Assembly (NCBI RefSeq): GCF_000293885.2
Contig: NZ_CP010945.1
Coordinates: 6,716,001-6,780,000 of the forward strand
Origin: Pseudomonas fluorescens NCIMB 11764
GTDB taxonomy: Bacteria; Pseudomonadota; Gammaproteobacteria; Pseudomonadales; Pseudomonadaceae
Direction: 5' to 3'
Length of the DNA: 64,000 nucleotides
Shown: positions 1 through 9,285 of the stretch, piece by piece
Layout: each line of letters opens with the position of its first letter
Position numbering within the stretch: the stretch's first letter is position 1
The notes under the pieces: generated by a model
Databases searched by the model: none
What the model was told of the DNA's origin: nothing
What the model saw: only the letters and a program-made list of their open reading frames with translations
Translations under genes and position numbers: made by a program

Positions 1-1010
1 ACCTATCGCCGGAATACCTGCGTTATTACTACGCGGCCAAGCTGGGTCGTGGCGTCGATGACCTCGACCTGAACCTCGAAGACTTCGTGCAGAAGGTCAA
101 CTCCGACCTGGTCGGCAAAGTCGTCAACATCGCCAGCCGCTGCGCCGGTTTCATCCACAAAGGCAACGCCGGCGTGCTGGTAGCGGGTAACGCCGCACCG
201 GAACTGACCGAAGCGTTTCTTGCCGCAGCGCCAAGCATCGCCGAAGCCTACGAGGCTCGCGACTTTGCCCGTGCGATGCGCGAAATCATGGGCCTGGCCG
301 ACCGCGCCAATGCGTGGATCGCCGACAAGGCACCGTGGTCGCTGAACAAACAGGAAGGCAAGCACGACGAAGTCCAGGCCATCTGCGCCCTGGGCATCAA
401 CCTGTTCCGCCAACTGGTGATCTTCCTCAAACCGGTGCTGCCATTGCTGGCCGCCGATGCCGAGGCGTTCCTGAACGTCGCGCCGCTGACCTGGAACGAC
501 CACGCGACCTTGCTCAGCAACCATCAGCTGAACGAGTTCAAACCGTTGATGACCCGTATCGACCCGGTGAAAGTGCAAGCCATGACCGACGCTTCGAAAG
601 AAGACCTGACCGCGAGCCAGACCGACACGGGCGAAGCGGCACCTGCCGGCAACGGCGAACTGGCCAAGGATCCACTGTCGCCAGAGATCGATTTCGACGC
701 CTTTGCCGCGATCGACCTGCGCGTCGCGCTGATCGTCAAGGCCGAACATGTAGAAGGTGCCGACAAACTGCTGCGCCTGACCCTGGACATCGGTGACGAG
801 CAACGCAACGTGTTCTCCGGAATCAAGAGCGCTTACCCGGACCCGTCCAAGCTCGATGGTCGCCTGACCATGATGATCGCCAACCTCAAGCCACGGAAAA
901 TGAAATTCGGGATCTCCGAAGGCATGGTGATGGCGGCCGGCCCTGGCGGTGAAGAAATCTACCTGCTCAGCCCCGACAGCGGCGCCAAGCCGGGTCAGCG
1001 CATCAAGTAA
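1..1010 (+). CDS. metG: Methionyl-tRNA synthetase, C-terminal part (5' end outside window)
   Basis: The reading frame is open from the left edge to TAA at 1008-1010, so this is the 3' part of a longer gene. The visible protein (about 335 residues) holds the alpha-helical anticodon-binding domain followed by a C-terminal tRNA-binding (OB-fold, EMAP/Trbp111-like) domain from about position 690, with the typical stretch [20 protein letters not shown]. This tail is the dimerising extension of bacterial class I MetRS, which charges tRNA-Met in the cytoplasm. The catalytic HIGH and KMSKS regions lie upstream and are not seen. A hairpin with a short T-run follows the stop codon. Confidence 0.95.
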   Translation, partial: LSPEYLRYYYAAKLGRGVDDLDLNLEDFVQKVNSDLVGKVVNIASRCAGFIHKGNAGVLVAGNAAPELTEAFLAAAPSIAEAYEARDFARAMREIMGLADRANAWIADKAPWSLNKQEGKHDEVQAICALGINLFRQLVIFLKPVLPLLAADAEAFLNVAPLTWNDHATLLSNHQLNEFKPLMTRIDPVKVQAMTDASKEDLTASQTDTGEAAPAGNGELAKDPLSPEIDFDAFAAIDLRVALIVKAEHVEGADKLLRLTLDIGDEQRNVFSGIKSAYPDPSKLDGRLTMMIANLKPRKMKFGISEGMVMAAGPGGEEIYLLSPDSGAKPGQRIK

Positions 1011-1027
1011 GGTTCTGCGCGAAACCG

Positions 1028-1063
1028 ATCCCACAGTCGTGCCCGGCGTGACTGTGGGATTTT
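1028..1063 (+). terminator. Probable terminator of metG
   Basis: An 11-base stem (ATCCCACAGTC pairing with GACTGTGGGAT) around a short loop is followed by TTT. It starts 18 bases after the metG stop and separates metG from rsxA. Confidence 0.6.
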
Positions 1064-1149
1064 CATGTCTGGCCCATAATGTCTCTGAAGTCGGGCTGCT
1101 CCTGCAGAGTTATCCAGCAACCAGCAATAATGTATGGATACAGACGATC

Positions 1150-1719
1150 ATGACCGAGATTGTTCTTACGCTTATCAGCGCCGCCCTGATCAACAACTTC
1201 GTGTTGCACTGGCCGCTGGGCGTCGATCCGCTACTGAGCGCCGAGCGCCGCCAGGTGCATGCGCTGGGTATAGCGACGACCTGCCTGATGCTGATCGTCG
1301 GCATGCTCGGTCATGCCCTTTACCACGGACTGCTGGTGCCGTTGGGGTTGAGTTCGCTGGGCCTGTTCGTGTTTTTACCCTTGAGCGTTTTGCTGATCGC
1401 GCCACTGCTGACGTTGCTGCCGAAGGTGTTTTCCACGCTTTCGTTCGAAGGTCTCTGGCCATTGCTTCTCGGCAATGCCGGCGTCCTGGGGCTGGCGTTG
1501 ATCAACGTGCGGGACGACGAGGGGTTTTTCCACGCTACAGCCCTGAGCCTCGGCGCCGGGCTGGGTTTCTGGCTGGTGCTGAGTCTGTTCTGCGACTTGC
1601 GCCAGCGCACCCTCGATAACGATGTTCCCCTGCCCTTTCGCGGCCTGCCGATCGACCTGATCGGCGCCGGATTGATTGCAGTGGCTTTTCTCGGATTCAG
1701 CGGACTGATCAAAACATGA
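1150..1719 (+). CDS. rsxA: RsxA/RnfA-like membrane subunit, cluster cysteines missing
   Basis: A 189-residue, very hydrophobic protein of the RnfA/NqrE family with about six membrane segments. It is an inner-membrane subunit of the Rnf/Rsx electron-transfer complex. Start chosen at ATG 1150 because the protein then begins like E. coli RsxA (MT..., then NNFVL at residues 15-19). The C-terminal PFRG...GFSGL pattern is conserved. Odd: the two cysteines that bind the membrane [2Fe-2S] cluster in the family appear to be replaced. The GLCP position reads GVDP (Asp26) and the TNCAVLG position reads GNAGVLG (Ala110). The alignment to E. coli RsxA is from memory. The stop overlaps the rsxB start (ATGA). 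Confidence 0.85.
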   Translation: MTEIVLTLISAALINNFVLHWPLGVDPLLSAERRQVHALGIATTCLMLIVGMLGHALYHGLLVPLGLSSLGLFVFLPLSVLLIAPLLTLLPKVFSTLSFEGLWPLLLGNAGVLGLALINVRDDEGFFHATALSLGAGLGFWLVLSLFCDLRQRTLDNDVPLPFRGLPIDLIGAGLIAVAFLGFSGLIKT

Positions 1720-2930
1720 GTCTGATTCAACGCATCGACGCGCTTTTGCCGCAGACCCAGTGCGGCAAGTGTGGCCACCCCGGATGCAAGCCGTACGCCG
1801 AGGGCATTGCCAGTGGCGAGCCGATCAACAAGTGTCCGCCGGGGGGCAGCGAAACCATCTCGGCGCTGGCCGAGTTGCTGAAAGTACCGGTGCTGGAACT
1901 GGACGTCAGTCGCGGTCCGGCACCGGCGCAAATCGCCTACATTCGAGAGGCCGAATGCATTGGCTGCACCAAATGCATTCAGGCCTGTCCGGTAGATGCC
2001 ATCGTCGGCGCCGCGAAGTTGATGCACACGGTGATCATCGACGAATGCACCGGTTGCGACCTCTGCGTGGCGCCTTGCCCGGTGGATTGCATCGAGATGC
2101 ATCCGTTGCCGCTGGCCACGGTGTTGCCGATTGTCGGTGGCCTGGCGTTCAGCCCTGAAGAACAACAGGCGCGCACCGCCAAACGCAATCACGCACGACG
2201 CCGTTTTGAACAGCGCAATGCACGTTTGCATCGCGAAGAAGAACAGAAACTCGCCGAGCGCCAGGCTCGGGCACACCGCGCGGCGCAACACACTGAAGTG
2301 ACAACGCTCAACCCGGTTCAGGCCGCGCTGGAAAGGGTTCGTGCGCAAAAAGCGGCGAATGCCGACGCTGCGTTGAAAAAAGCCAAGATCGATCTGGCAA
2401 TGAGCCGTGCCCAACTGAACAAATCGCTCAAGGCGTTCGGCCATCCGCCGACCTTCGAACAGCAATCGCAACTGATTGTCCTGCAACAGCAGTTTGAGGC
2501 GTCCGAACAAGCGCTGGCGCAGTTGGAAAGCAGTGCACCGCCAGCCGCTGTGCCCACGGCGCCAGTGAAGGACGCCGAGCTGAAACGGGCGAAAATCCAG
2601 CTGGCCATGCGCCGCGCCGAACTCAAGAAAGCCCAGGCCAGCGAGGCGCCGGCCGAGCAGATCAAAGCCTTGGAACACGCACTCGGCGACGCCGAAACAG
2701 CCCTCCACACCGCGGAGGCTGCGAGCGAACAACCTTTACCTGACCTGGCGCGTGTTGAAAAACGCCCCATCGACAACCAGCTTCGTCAGTTGAAAACGGA
2801 ATTGGCCTACGCTCGCGCTGACGTCAGCAAACTCGAACGACGCAACGACACACCTGCCGAGCTGATGAACAAGGCGCGCGCCCGTCTCCAGGAAGCCGAG
2901 CGTCAGGTGGATGCCTATGTCGCCCCTTGA
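1716..2930 (+). CDS. rsxB: RsxB/RnfB iron-sulfur subunit with long RsxC-like tail
   Basis: 404 residues, about twice the usual RsxB length. The N-terminal Fe-S domain has cysteines 16, 19, 24 and 40. A 2[4Fe-4S] ferredoxin domain has Cys 81/84/87/91 and 111/114/117/121, all intact. The usual N-terminal membrane anchor of RnfB is absent: the protein starts directly at the first Fe-S domain. After residue 140 comes a charged, Ala/Lys/Glu-rich coiled-coil tail with three related units about 70 residues apart (near 216, 286 and 355; pattern LK.AKI.LAM.RA.L.K). Such repeats are typical of the tail of RsxC, whose gene is missing here, so a fusion after internal deletion is likely (inference). The gene overlaps rsxA by 4 bases and rsxD by 20. 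Confidence 0.85.
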   Translation: MSLIQRIDALLPQTQCGKCGHPGCKPYAEGIASGEPINKCPPGGSETISALAELLKVPVLELDVSRGPAPAQIAYIREAECIGCTKCIQACPVDAIVGAAKLMHTVIIDECTGCDLCVAPCPVDCIEMHPLPLATVLPIVGGLAFSPEEQQARTAKRNHARRRFEQRNARLHREEEQKLAERQARAHRAAQHTEVTTLNPVQAALERVRAQKAANADAALKKAKIDLAMSRAQLNKSLKAFGHPPTFEQQSQLIVLQQQFEASEQALAQLESSAPPAAVPTAPVKDAELKRAKIQLAMRRAELKKAQASEAPAEQIKALEHALGDAETALHTAEAASEQPLPDLARVEKRPIDNQLRQLKTELAYARADVSKLERRNDTPAELMNKARARLQEAERQVDAYVAP

Positions 2931-3906
2931 ATCGGTCGACGAGCGCCTGCAGCAAGCCATGAAGTTGGTGTTGCTGGCCACCCTGCCTGGCATGCTGGTG
3001 TTGTTCTGGCTGTATGGCTGGGGGGTATTGATCAACCTGATGCTGGCCGGCGTTACTGCGTTGGCCGTTGAAGCGGTGGTGTTGCAGTTGCGCAAGCGGG
3101 AGCTCAAACCCACCTTGAGCGACGGCAGTGCGTTGGTCAGTGCGACGTTGCTGGCCCTGGCCTTGCCACCGTATTGCCCGTGGTGGCTGACGGTCTGTGC
3201 CGCGGCGTTCGCGCTGTTTGGCAAACAGCTGTATGGCGGAGTCGGGAAAAATCCGTTCAACCCGGCGATGCTCGGTTTTGCCCTGGTGCTGGTGACGTTT
3301 CCCCAGCAGATGACCCATTGGCCGTCCTCCCACGGCATGGACCTGCTCGGTGGTTTGCAACAAGTGTTCGGTTTCAGCCTGAGCCAGACGCCGGATGCCT
3401 GGGTCCAGGCGACGGCGCTGGACAGTCTGCGAATCAACAAAAGCCTGACCATGGACGAACTCTTCGCGGGCAATCCGGCCTTCGGCCACGTCGGTGCGCG
3501 CGGTGTGGAATGGGTCAACCTCGCCTTTCTGGCGGGCGGCATGTTTTTGCTGCAACGACGGGTGTTCAGTTGGCATGCGCCGGTGGGCATGCTTGTCAGC
3601 CTGTTCGTCATCAGCCTGCTGTGCTGGAACGGCTCGGGATCCGATTCCCATGGCTCGCCACTGTTTCATCTGCTCACCGGCGCAAGCATGCTGGGGGCGT
3701 TCTTTATCGTCACGGAGCCGGTGTCGGGCGCCAAAAGCCCTGGCGGGCGACTGCTGTTCGGCGCGGGTGTGGGGCTGCTGACCTACCTGATTCGAACCTG
3801 GGGCGGTTATCCGGACGGCGTGGCGTTTGCGGTGCTGCTGATGAACCTCTGCGTGCCGGCGCTGGACCGGTTTGTCACGTCGAGACAGGAGCGAGTTGCG
3901 CCATGA
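2911..3906 (+). CDS. rsxD: RsxD/RnfD flavin-binding membrane subunit
   Basis: 331 residues, RnfD/NqrB family, multi-spanning inner-membrane subunit. Recognised by [15 protein letters not shown] near residue 105 and by [13 protein letters not shown] near the C-terminus. The site of covalent FMN attachment in E. coli RsxD (QAT before PLD) is present as QATALD, with the Thr near residue 168. The second ATG at 2917 is an equally possible start. The gene begins inside the end of rsxB and is followed directly by rsxG, with no room for rsxC upstream. Confidence 0.9.
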   Translation: MPMSPLESVDERLQQAMKLVLLATLPGMLVLFWLYGWGVLINLMLAGVTALAVEAVVLQLRKRELKPTLSDGSALVSATLLALALPPYCPWWLTVCAAAFALFGKQLYGGVGKNPFNPAMLGFALVLVTFPQQMTHWPSSHGMDLLGGLQQVFGFSLSQTPDAWVQATALDSLRINKSLTMDELFAGNPAFGHVGARGVEWVNLAFLAGGMFLLQRRVFSWHAPVGMLVSLFVISLLCWNGSGSDSHGSPLFHLLTGASMLGAFFIVTEPVSGAKSPGGRLLFGAGVGLLTYLIRTWGGYPDGVAFAVLLMNLCVPALDRFVTSRQERVAP

Positions 3907-4511
3907 GCCGAGTGTCGAGCGTGGTGATTCTGGTGGTGCTGGCAGGCGTGGGGATTGGCGCAACTTACCTTGTGCAGCACAGTAGCGCGCCACGCATTGC
4001 GAACGAACAGCGCCTGATCGACAGCCGCAACCTGCTGGACCTGCTGCCCGCTGACAGCTACGACAATCAACCGCTGGAACAACCGTTGCGCCTCGACGAT
4101 ACGGGATTGACCAATAGCACATTGCTAGGCGGCTACCTCGCGACCAAGGCCGGCCAACCCAGTATCGTTTTGTTGCGCAGTCAGGCATTGGGTTATGCGG
4201 GCAGCATCGACTTGTTGATCGCCATAGGCGCAAACGGCAAGTTGGTGGGGGTCAAAACCCTCAGGCAATCCGAGACTCCGGGGCTGGGCGCGCGCATTGC
4301 CGACTGGCCAAATGCCTGGCTCAATGACTTTGCCGGCAAATCGCGAAGCGAACCGGCTGACAATGGCTGGGCGTTGAAAAAAGATCAGGGCCAGTTCGAT
4401 CAGATCGCAGGGGCGACCATCACTTCAAGAGCCGTGATCAACGCCATCCACGATGCCTTGCGCTACTTCGATGAACATCAGAAACAGTTGATCGGGAACA
4501 GCCCCCCATGA
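3903..4511 (+). CDS. rsxG: RsxG/RnfG periplasmic FMN subunit
   Basis: 202 residues: one N-terminal membrane anchor (about residues 5-25) and a periplasmic FMN-binding domain. The family marks are ETPGLG and the flavinylation motif AGATITS near residue 172, where FMN is joined to Thr by a phosphoester bond. Start at ATG 3903, overlapping the rsxD stop by 4 bases; the open frame extends further upstream, but only within rsxD. Length matches E. coli RsxG (about 206). The flavin site is intact although the complex lacks RsxC. Confidence 0.9.
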   Translation: MSRVSSVVILVVLAGVGIGATYLVQHSSAPRIANEQRLIDSRNLLDLLPADSYDNQPLEQPLRLDDTGLTNSTLLGGYLATKAGQPSIVLLRSQALGYAGSIDLLIAIGANGKLVGVKTLRQSETPGLGARIADWPNAWLNDFAGKSRSEPADNGWALKKDQGQFDQIAGATITSRAVINAIHDALRYFDEHQKQLIGNSPP

Positions 4512-5017
4512 ATAAGTCATCGACGCTGCAAAACTCGCTGATGCTCGCACCGCTGATCGGCGCCACCGGCACATGGATGACCGCGCTGGGCCTGTGGTTG
4601 ATGTTCATTGTGGTGATCAGTGCCTACGGCGTCGGCATGGCGGCCCTGGGACCACGACTTGTTCCGTCTGCCCGTTTGTTTGCCGGCATTTTGCTGGCCG
4701 CCACGCTGACCAGTTGCGCGGAGATCGCCGCACAAGTCTTATCACTCAAATGGCATCAGCAGGTGGGAATCTATGCCGGACTGATCGCCTTGCAATGTGT
4801 CGTTCTTGATCACATAGGCTTCTTCCAGAGCGCATTACGTGACCGCCTTCGCCTGTGTGGCCTGTTCGGTGCGCTGATGGTGGGCTTGGGCCTGCTGCGC
4901 GAACTCATCGGCTATGGAGGCCTGCACCTGGTCACTCTGGTCCCCGGCGGATTCATTTTGCTGGGTCTGGTGATCGCTGCATGGCAGGCCTGGTCCCGCC
5001 CGAATCCCTCACACTGA
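4508..5017 (+). CDS. rsxE: RsxE/RnfE-like membrane subunit, short and diverged
   Basis: 169 residues against about 230 in E. coli; strongly hydrophobic with about five or six membrane segments. Placed as RsxE by position between rsxG and nth and by weak similarity (ALGL near 26-29, GLLRELIG, LVPGGFILLGL). Against E. coli RsxE, the first cluster cysteine (GLCPLL) reads LAPLI (Ala14). The second (TNCIVVG) seems kept as LQCVVL (Cys97). The C-terminal hydrophilic tail is shorter. It overlaps the rsxG stop by 4 bases. Confidence 0.75.
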   Translation: MNKSSTLQNSLMLAPLIGATGTWMTALGLWLMFIVVISAYGVGMAALGPRLVPSARLFAGILLAATLTSCAEIAAQVLSLKWHQQVGIYAGLIALQCVVLDHIGFFQSALRDRLRLCGLFGALMVGLGLLRELIGYGGLHLVTLVPGGFILLGLVIAAWQAWSRPNPSH

Positions 5018-5042
5018 CCGCTTTCGAGGAAATGCACTGCCC

Positions 5043-5681
5043 ATGAATGCTGCAAAACGTCTGGAAATTTTCCGCAGGCTGCATGAAGACAACCCGGAAC
5101 CGAAGACCGAACTGGCTTACTCCTCGCCCTTCGAATTGCTGATCTCCGTGATTCTCTCAGCGCAATCGACCGATGTCGGCGTTAACAAGGCCACCGCCAA
5201 GCTCTACCCGGTGGCCAACACGCCGCAGGCGATTTATGCACTGGGTGTCGAGGGATTGTCGGAATACATCAAGACCATCGGCCTGTTCAACAGCAAGGCA
5301 AAAAACGTGATCGAGACCTGTCGCTTGCTGGTGGAACGCCATGGAGGCGAAGTACCGCAGACCCGCGAAGAGCTGGAAGCGCTACCCGGCGTCGGCCGCA
5401 AAACCGCCAACGTGGTGCTCAACACTGCCTTTCGCCAACTGACCATGGCTGTGGATACCCACATTTTTCGGGTCAGTAACCGTACCGGCATTGCGCCGGG
5501 TAAAAACGTGGTCGAGGTCGAGAAAAAACTGATGAAGTTTGTGCCCAAGGAATACCTGCTCGATTCCCATCACTGGCTGATTCTTCACGGACGTTACGTC
5601 TGCCTGGCCCGCAAGCCCCGTTGCGGCAGTTGCCGGATCGAAGACCTATGCGAATACAAGCACAAGACTTCGGACGATTGA
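5043..5681 (+). CDS. nth: Endonuclease III
   Basis: 212 residues, usual length. A bifunctional DNA glycosylase/AP lyase that removes oxidised pyrimidines. It has the helix-hairpin-helix LPGVGRKTANVV with the catalytic Lys, the AVDTH motif with the catalytic Asp, and the C-terminal [4Fe-4S] loop with Cys-X6-Cys-X2-Cys-X5-Cys (CLARKPRCGSCRIEDLC). A GAGGAA ribosome-binding site lies before ATG 5043. It is the last gene of the rsx operon, as in other pseudomonads; the link of rsx to nth is mainly one of position. Confidence 0.97.
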   Translation: MNAAKRLEIFRRLHEDNPEPKTELAYSSPFELLISVILSAQSTDVGVNKATAKLYPVANTPQAIYALGVEGLSEYIKTIGLFNSKAKNVIETCRLLVERHGGEVPQTREELEALPGVGRKTANVVLNTAFRQLTMAVDTHIFRVSNRTGIAPGKNVVEVEKKLMKFVPKEYLLDSHHWLILHGRYVCLARKPRCGSCRIEDLCEYKHKTSDD

Positions 5682-5788
5682 GGCGCTATTAGGTTTTTTG
5701 ATTTATCGATTGAAAAAATCTTTTTTACCCACGCAGAGATTGTCGCTATAAGGGGCGCCAAAGGCAGTCTTAGCCTGGAGTTAACCTT

Positions 5789-5968
5789 ATGAGCACTGGC
5801 AAAGAGCAATTGGACGTAGAAGAGGACTTCACACCCATTGAGGCCGATGACGCGGAACCGGTGGTTGAAGTGGCAAAGACCAACCTGAGCAAACGCCGCA
5901 CGATCGACAACCTGCTGGAGGAGCGCCGACTGCAAAAACAGTTGGCCGATTACGATTTTGACCTATAA
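5789..5968 (+). CDS. Small PA3496-like acidic protein
   Basis: 59 residues, starting at ATG 5789 behind a purine-rich site (CTGGAG). The N-terminal half is very acidic (DVEEDFTPIEADDAEP). The C-terminal half is basic and helical (KRRTIDNLLEERRLQKQLADY), as in the small PA3496-type proteins found just after nth in Pseudomonas, where a link to envelope integrity has been suggested. No signal peptide or membrane helix is visible. A clear terminator follows. Function is not shown by the sequence. Confidence 0.75.
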   Translation: MSTGKEQLDVEEDFTPIEADDAEPVVEVAKTNLSKRRTIDNLLEERRLQKQLADYDFDL

Positions 5969-5973
5969 CACCT

Positions 5974-6003
5974 GAAAGCCTCCCGAAACGGAGGCTTTTT
6001 TTA
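5974..6003 (+). terminator. Rho-independent terminator
   Basis: The stem AAAGCCTCC / GGAGGCTTT around GAAAC-type loop bases is followed by a T-run. It ends the PA3496-like transcript before the convergent response-regulator gene. Confidence 0.85.
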
Positions 6004-6057
6004 AGTGCGAAACCTCGAAAACACCCATTCACCCAGTCCCGTGAAGCGCTGGTGCAG

Positions 6058-6684
6058 TCACACCAGCCCATTGCGTTGAGCCAGTTCGATCAAGTCCACC
6101 AAGGACCGCGCATTGAGCTTTAACAACAGGCGAGTCTTGTAAGTGCTGACGGTTTTATTGCTGAGGAACATTCCATCGGCAATTTCCTTATTGGTCTTGC
6201 CTCGGGCCAACTGTTGCAAAACCATCATTTCCCGCCCCGACAAACGATCCACCATATCGGCTTCACTGGCGTTCCCCAGACTGGCACGCACTGTATGCAA
6301 AGCTTGATTGGGAAAATAACTGTAGCCAGACAATACTGCTTTTATTGCACTGAGCAACTCAGTGAGATCCTGTTGTTTGCAAACATATCCGGCAGCGCCA
6401 GACTGCATGCAACGCATCGAAAAATGTCCAGGTGCCTGGGAAGTCAATATCAGTACTTTCATTGGCATTGCTGCCGAGACAAGGCGCGCAATGACTTCCA
6501 GTCCATCCAGCTTCGGTATTCCTATATCCAGGATGACAATATCCGGCATATGTTCACGAGCCAGTTGTAATGCATCCACGCCATTATCTGTTTCTGCAAT
6601 GACCTCGTAGCCATGACGTTCCATCAGCATACGTACCGCAAGACGAATGACGGGGTGATCATCCACGATCAGCACTTTATTCAT
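6058..6684 (-). CDS. NarL/LuxR-family response regulator (orphan)
   Basis: 208 residues: an N-terminal receiver domain (VDDHP at 8-12, phospho-acceptor Asp53, Thr/Lys switch residues) and a C-terminal LuxR-type helix-turn-helix (LSGREMMVLQQLARGKTNKE, then SNKTVSTYKTRLL). It resembles the EvgA/RocA type of regulators. Start taken at ATG 6684 (MNKVLIVDD); an upstream in-frame TTG at 6696 is less likely. No histidine kinase gene is adjacent, so the partner is unknown. The gene sits at the edge of an AT-rich stretch. Confidence 0.85.
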   Translation of the reverse strand: MNKVLIVDDHPVIRLAVRMLMERHGYEVIAETDNGVDALQLAREHMPDIVILDIGIPKLDGLEVIARLVSAAMPMKVLILTSQAPGHFSMRCMQSGAAGYVCKQQDLTELLSAIKAVLSGYSYFPNQALHTVRASLGNASEADMVDRLSGREMMVLQQLARGKTNKEIADGMFLSNKTVSTYKTRLLLKLNARSLVDLIELAQRNGLV

Positions 6685-7161
6685 GGGCAAGTCCAATTTT
6701 CGCTGTTCGAATTTTTAGAGCCCGCACAATAGCCTAGTCGTTTCACCCATGGCACGCCGCCCCTCCCGGTCACCCACACCGAGAGACATTCCCTACAAAC
6801 AATGAGGAATATTCTTACAAGAAACCTTCGAGAGCTGCACGTCGGAAACTTTATTTGCTTTATGACATTACACTCTTCAACAAATTTTTTGTATCAATTT
6901 GAAAAATCAAAACCAAAATAATAAATCGATATCGGTGGTCCGACCTGCGCCTACAGTTGAGCTACCCTTAACGGACACCTGCATTTCAGGGTTCGCGAGA
7001 CACATTGAAAACAACATATACAAAATCTTACAGTCCACAACAACTTAACCGAAATAAAACAGACATAGGCCAACAATAAATTCACAGCTAATATAAAAAC
7101 TGCAAAACAACTATCAGCCATTAACCAATAGAGAAAAGACAAACCTATATGAGTACGAAAC
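6685..7161. other. AT-rich intergenic stretch without a convincing gene
   Basis: About 480 bases, much richer in A and T than the rest of the window (long runs such as 6840-6930 and 7020-7100). It must carry the divergent promoters for the response regulator and the 7162 gene. The open frame on the minus strand (6951-7268) has no family features and overlaps the start of the 7162 gene. No repeat or RNA gene was recognised. Confidence 0.5.
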
Positions 7162-7788
7162 ATGACAAAACCCAAACAAAGAATCACCACCCCCATGACA
7201 GTCATCGCCATATTCGCAACACTGTCTGAAACGTCGGCAGCCGTCTCCCTGCCTTTCCTCGATAACAAGGAAAGAGAACTCTACATCTGGTTTTTGATCA
7301 GCTTTCCGTTTTATTTGCTTCTACTGTTCTTCGCCACACTTAACTTCAATTATCGATCGCTCTATGCGCCGTCCGATTTTGAGAAAGGAAAACACTTCAT
7401 AAAAGTCATGGACAATGCCGAGCGTCCGGATATTGCTCAAGGCACGCCAGGCGAGAACAGAGGGCGAGAAAGTCTATCGGTCCAGCATCACATCGAATTG
7501 CCGGAGAAATTGAAGGACCTGCACATCATTGATGCAAGATGGATGAACAGAAAATTCGAATTCCGCGAGCTTCTGGAAAGGATTCGATTGCCCAAGGGCG
7601 ATTCGGCGCAAGTGGTCGTGTTTCTCACCAGTGCCGAGTCAGAGAATCTGCTGAAAGAAAACGCGCTCAAATTTTTCAGACACGTAAAGAAACGCAACGG
7701 TGCACCGTTTTGCATTGCTTACAACGTGAGCTCACGCCATGTGACGGTCATTGATCAACTCGCCAGACTGACCCACAGCGGTCAGTAG
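7162..7788 (+). CDS. Unknown membrane-anchored protein, two N-terminal helices
   Basis: 208 residues, not assigned to a family. Two predicted membrane segments (about residues 10-32 and 39-62) form an N-terminal hairpin followed by LNFNYRSLYAPSDF. A soluble, charged domain of about 135 residues then follows (strand-like QVVVFLTSAES and FCIAYNVSSRHVTVI). The hairpin plus LNFN...LYAPSD reminds me of an N-terminal module seen in other uncharacterised membrane proteins, but I cannot verify this. AT-rich codon use differs from both neighbours and suggests acquisition. Start ATG 7162 has only a weak ribosome-binding site. Confidence 0.65.
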   Translation: MTKPKQRITTPMTVIAIFATLSETSAAVSLPFLDNKERELYIWFLISFPFYLLLLFFATLNFNYRSLYAPSDFEKGKHFIKVMDNAERPDIAQGTPGENRGRESLSVQHHIELPEKLKDLHIIDARWMNRKFEFRELLERIRLPKGDSAQVVVFLTSAESENLLKENALKFFRHVKKRNGAPFCIAYNVSSRHVTVIDQLARLTHSGQ

Positions 7789-7884
7789 CGTTTACGATCG
7801 AAAGGAGAGAAGCAGGCAAAAATGCCGCTTGCGAAAACAAGAAGAAAGATGAATCGCAATGTCAGAAAAAAACCCTATTCCCAC

Positions 7885-7917
7885 ATTTGTGGCCTTGTCG
7901 AAAACAAGGCCACAAAT
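7885..7917 (-). terminator. Perfect 14-bp hairpin downstream of argG
   Basis: ATTTGTGGCCTTGT and its exact reverse complement are separated by five bases. Read on the minus strand it lies 22 bases after the argG stop and is followed by GTGGGAATAGGG and a T-run, so it is a likely argG terminator. It could also end the convergent 7162 gene. Confidence 0.5.
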
Positions 7918-7938
7918 TCCATCAAGGCGTCAGAAACT

Positions 7939-9156
7939 TCAGAAAAGCTTCCGGCCTTTGTTCGCCGCAATGCGCATGCGCAGGGCGTTTAGCTTGATGA
8001 AGCCAGCCGCATCCGCCTGATTGTAAGCGCCGCCATCTTCTTCAAATGTCGCAATGTTGGCGTCGAACAACGATTCGTCGGACTTGCGCCCCGTGACGAT
8101 CACATTGCCCTTGTACAGCTTCAGGCGCACAACGCCGTTCACGTGTGCCTGGGAAGCATCGATCATCTGTTGCAGCATCAGACGCTCAGGACTCCACCAG
8201 TAACCGGTGTAGATCAGGCTGGCGTATTTAGGCATCAACTCGTCTTTGAGGTGAGCCACTTCGCGGTCCAGGGTGATCGATTCGATCGCACGGTGGGCGC
8301 GCAGCATGATGGTGCCGCCTGGGGTTTCGTAGCAGCCACGGGACTTCATGCCCACGTAACGGTTCTCGACGATGTCGAGGCGGCCGATGCCGTGTTCGCC
8401 ACCGATACGGTTCAGGGTCGCCAGCACCGTAGCCGGAGTCATTTCGACGCCGTCCAGTGCAACGATGTCGCCGTTGCGATAGGTCAGTTCCAGGTATTGC
8501 GCTTTATCTGGAGCCTTCTCCGGGGAGACGGTCCATTTCCACATGTCTTCTTCGTGCTCGGTCCAGGTGTCTTCCAGCACGCCGCCTTCATAGGAGATGT
8601 GCAACAGGTTGGCATCCATCGAGTACGGGGATTTTTTCTTGCCGTGACGCTCGATCGGGATGTTGTGCTTTTCAGCGTAATCCATCAGCTTTTCACGGGA
8701 CAGCAGGTCCCATTCGCGCCACGGTGCAATCACTTTTACACCTGGCTTCAAGGCGTAGGCGCCCAGTTCGAAACGAACCTGGTCGTTGCCTTTGCCGGTG
8801 GCGCCGTGGGAAATGGCGTCAGCGCCGGTTTCGTTGGCGATTTCGATCAGGCGCTTGGCGATCAACGGACGAGCGATGGAAGTACCCAGCAGGTACTCGC
8901 CTTCGTAAACGGTGTTGGCGCGGAACATCGGGAAAACGAAATCGCGCACGAATTCTTCGCGCAGATCGTCGATGTAGATCTCTTTCACGCCCATGGCCTG
9001 AGCCTTGGCACGTGCAGGTTCGACCTCTTCGCCCTGACCCAGGTCAGCGGTGAAGGTCACGACTTCACAGTTATAAGTATCCTGCAGCCACTTGAGGATC
9101 ACCGAAGTGTCCAGGCCGCCGGAATACGCCAGAACGACCTTGTTTACGTCCGCCAT
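7939..9156 (-). CDS. argG: Argininosuccinate synthase
   Basis: 405 residues, typical length of the type that begins [13 protein letters not shown] (ATP PP-loop at residues 8-19). It joins citrulline and aspartate with ATP to give argininosuccinate, the penultimate step of arginine synthesis in the cytoplasm. Further family marks are [13 protein letters not shown] and YETPGGTIM. Start ATG 9156. It is monocistronic, with motY upstream in the same direction. argF, the preceding pathway step, is encoded at 17.5 kb. Confidence 0.97.
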   Translation of the reverse strand: MADVNKVVLAYSGGLDTSVILKWLQDTYNCEVVTFTADLGQGEEVEPARAKAQAMGVKEIYIDDLREEFVRDFVFPMFRANTVYEGEYLLGTSIARPLIAKRLIEIANETGADAISHGATGKGNDQVRFELGAYALKPGVKVIAPWREWDLLSREKLMDYAEKHNIPIERHGKKKSPYSMDANLLHISYEGGVLEDTWTEHEEDMWKWTVSPEKAPDKAQYLELTYRNGDIVALDGVEMTPATVLATLNRIGGEHGIGRLDIVENRYVGMKSRGCYETPGGTIMLRAHRAIESITLDREVAHLKDELMPKYASLIYTGYWWSPERLMLQQMIDASQAHVNGVVRLKLYKGNVIVTGRKSDESLFDANIATFEEDGGAYNQADAAGFIKLNALRMRIAANKGRKLF

Positions 9157-9285
9157 GCCATCACTCCACGGGGTTCTACGGAAAGCCGGGAAGTCTACCG
9201 CTCATACGGAATAATTTACAGTGGCGCGACAGCTTATGACGACGAAGCGACAGATTATGTCGACCGCGCGACGATGACCGACGGG

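Noticed and set aside
6685..6696. TTG start giving a four-residue longer response regulator
   Set aside because: ATG 6684 gives the usual MNKVLIVDD start of such regulators, and the TTG has no better ribosome site. The same reasoning removed TTG starts of the LysE and NUDIX genes.
6951..7268. 105-codon hydrophobic frame on the minus strand in the AT-rich stretch
   Set aside because: It overlaps the start of the better-supported 7162 gene, and its hydrophobic look comes from the AT-rich sequence.
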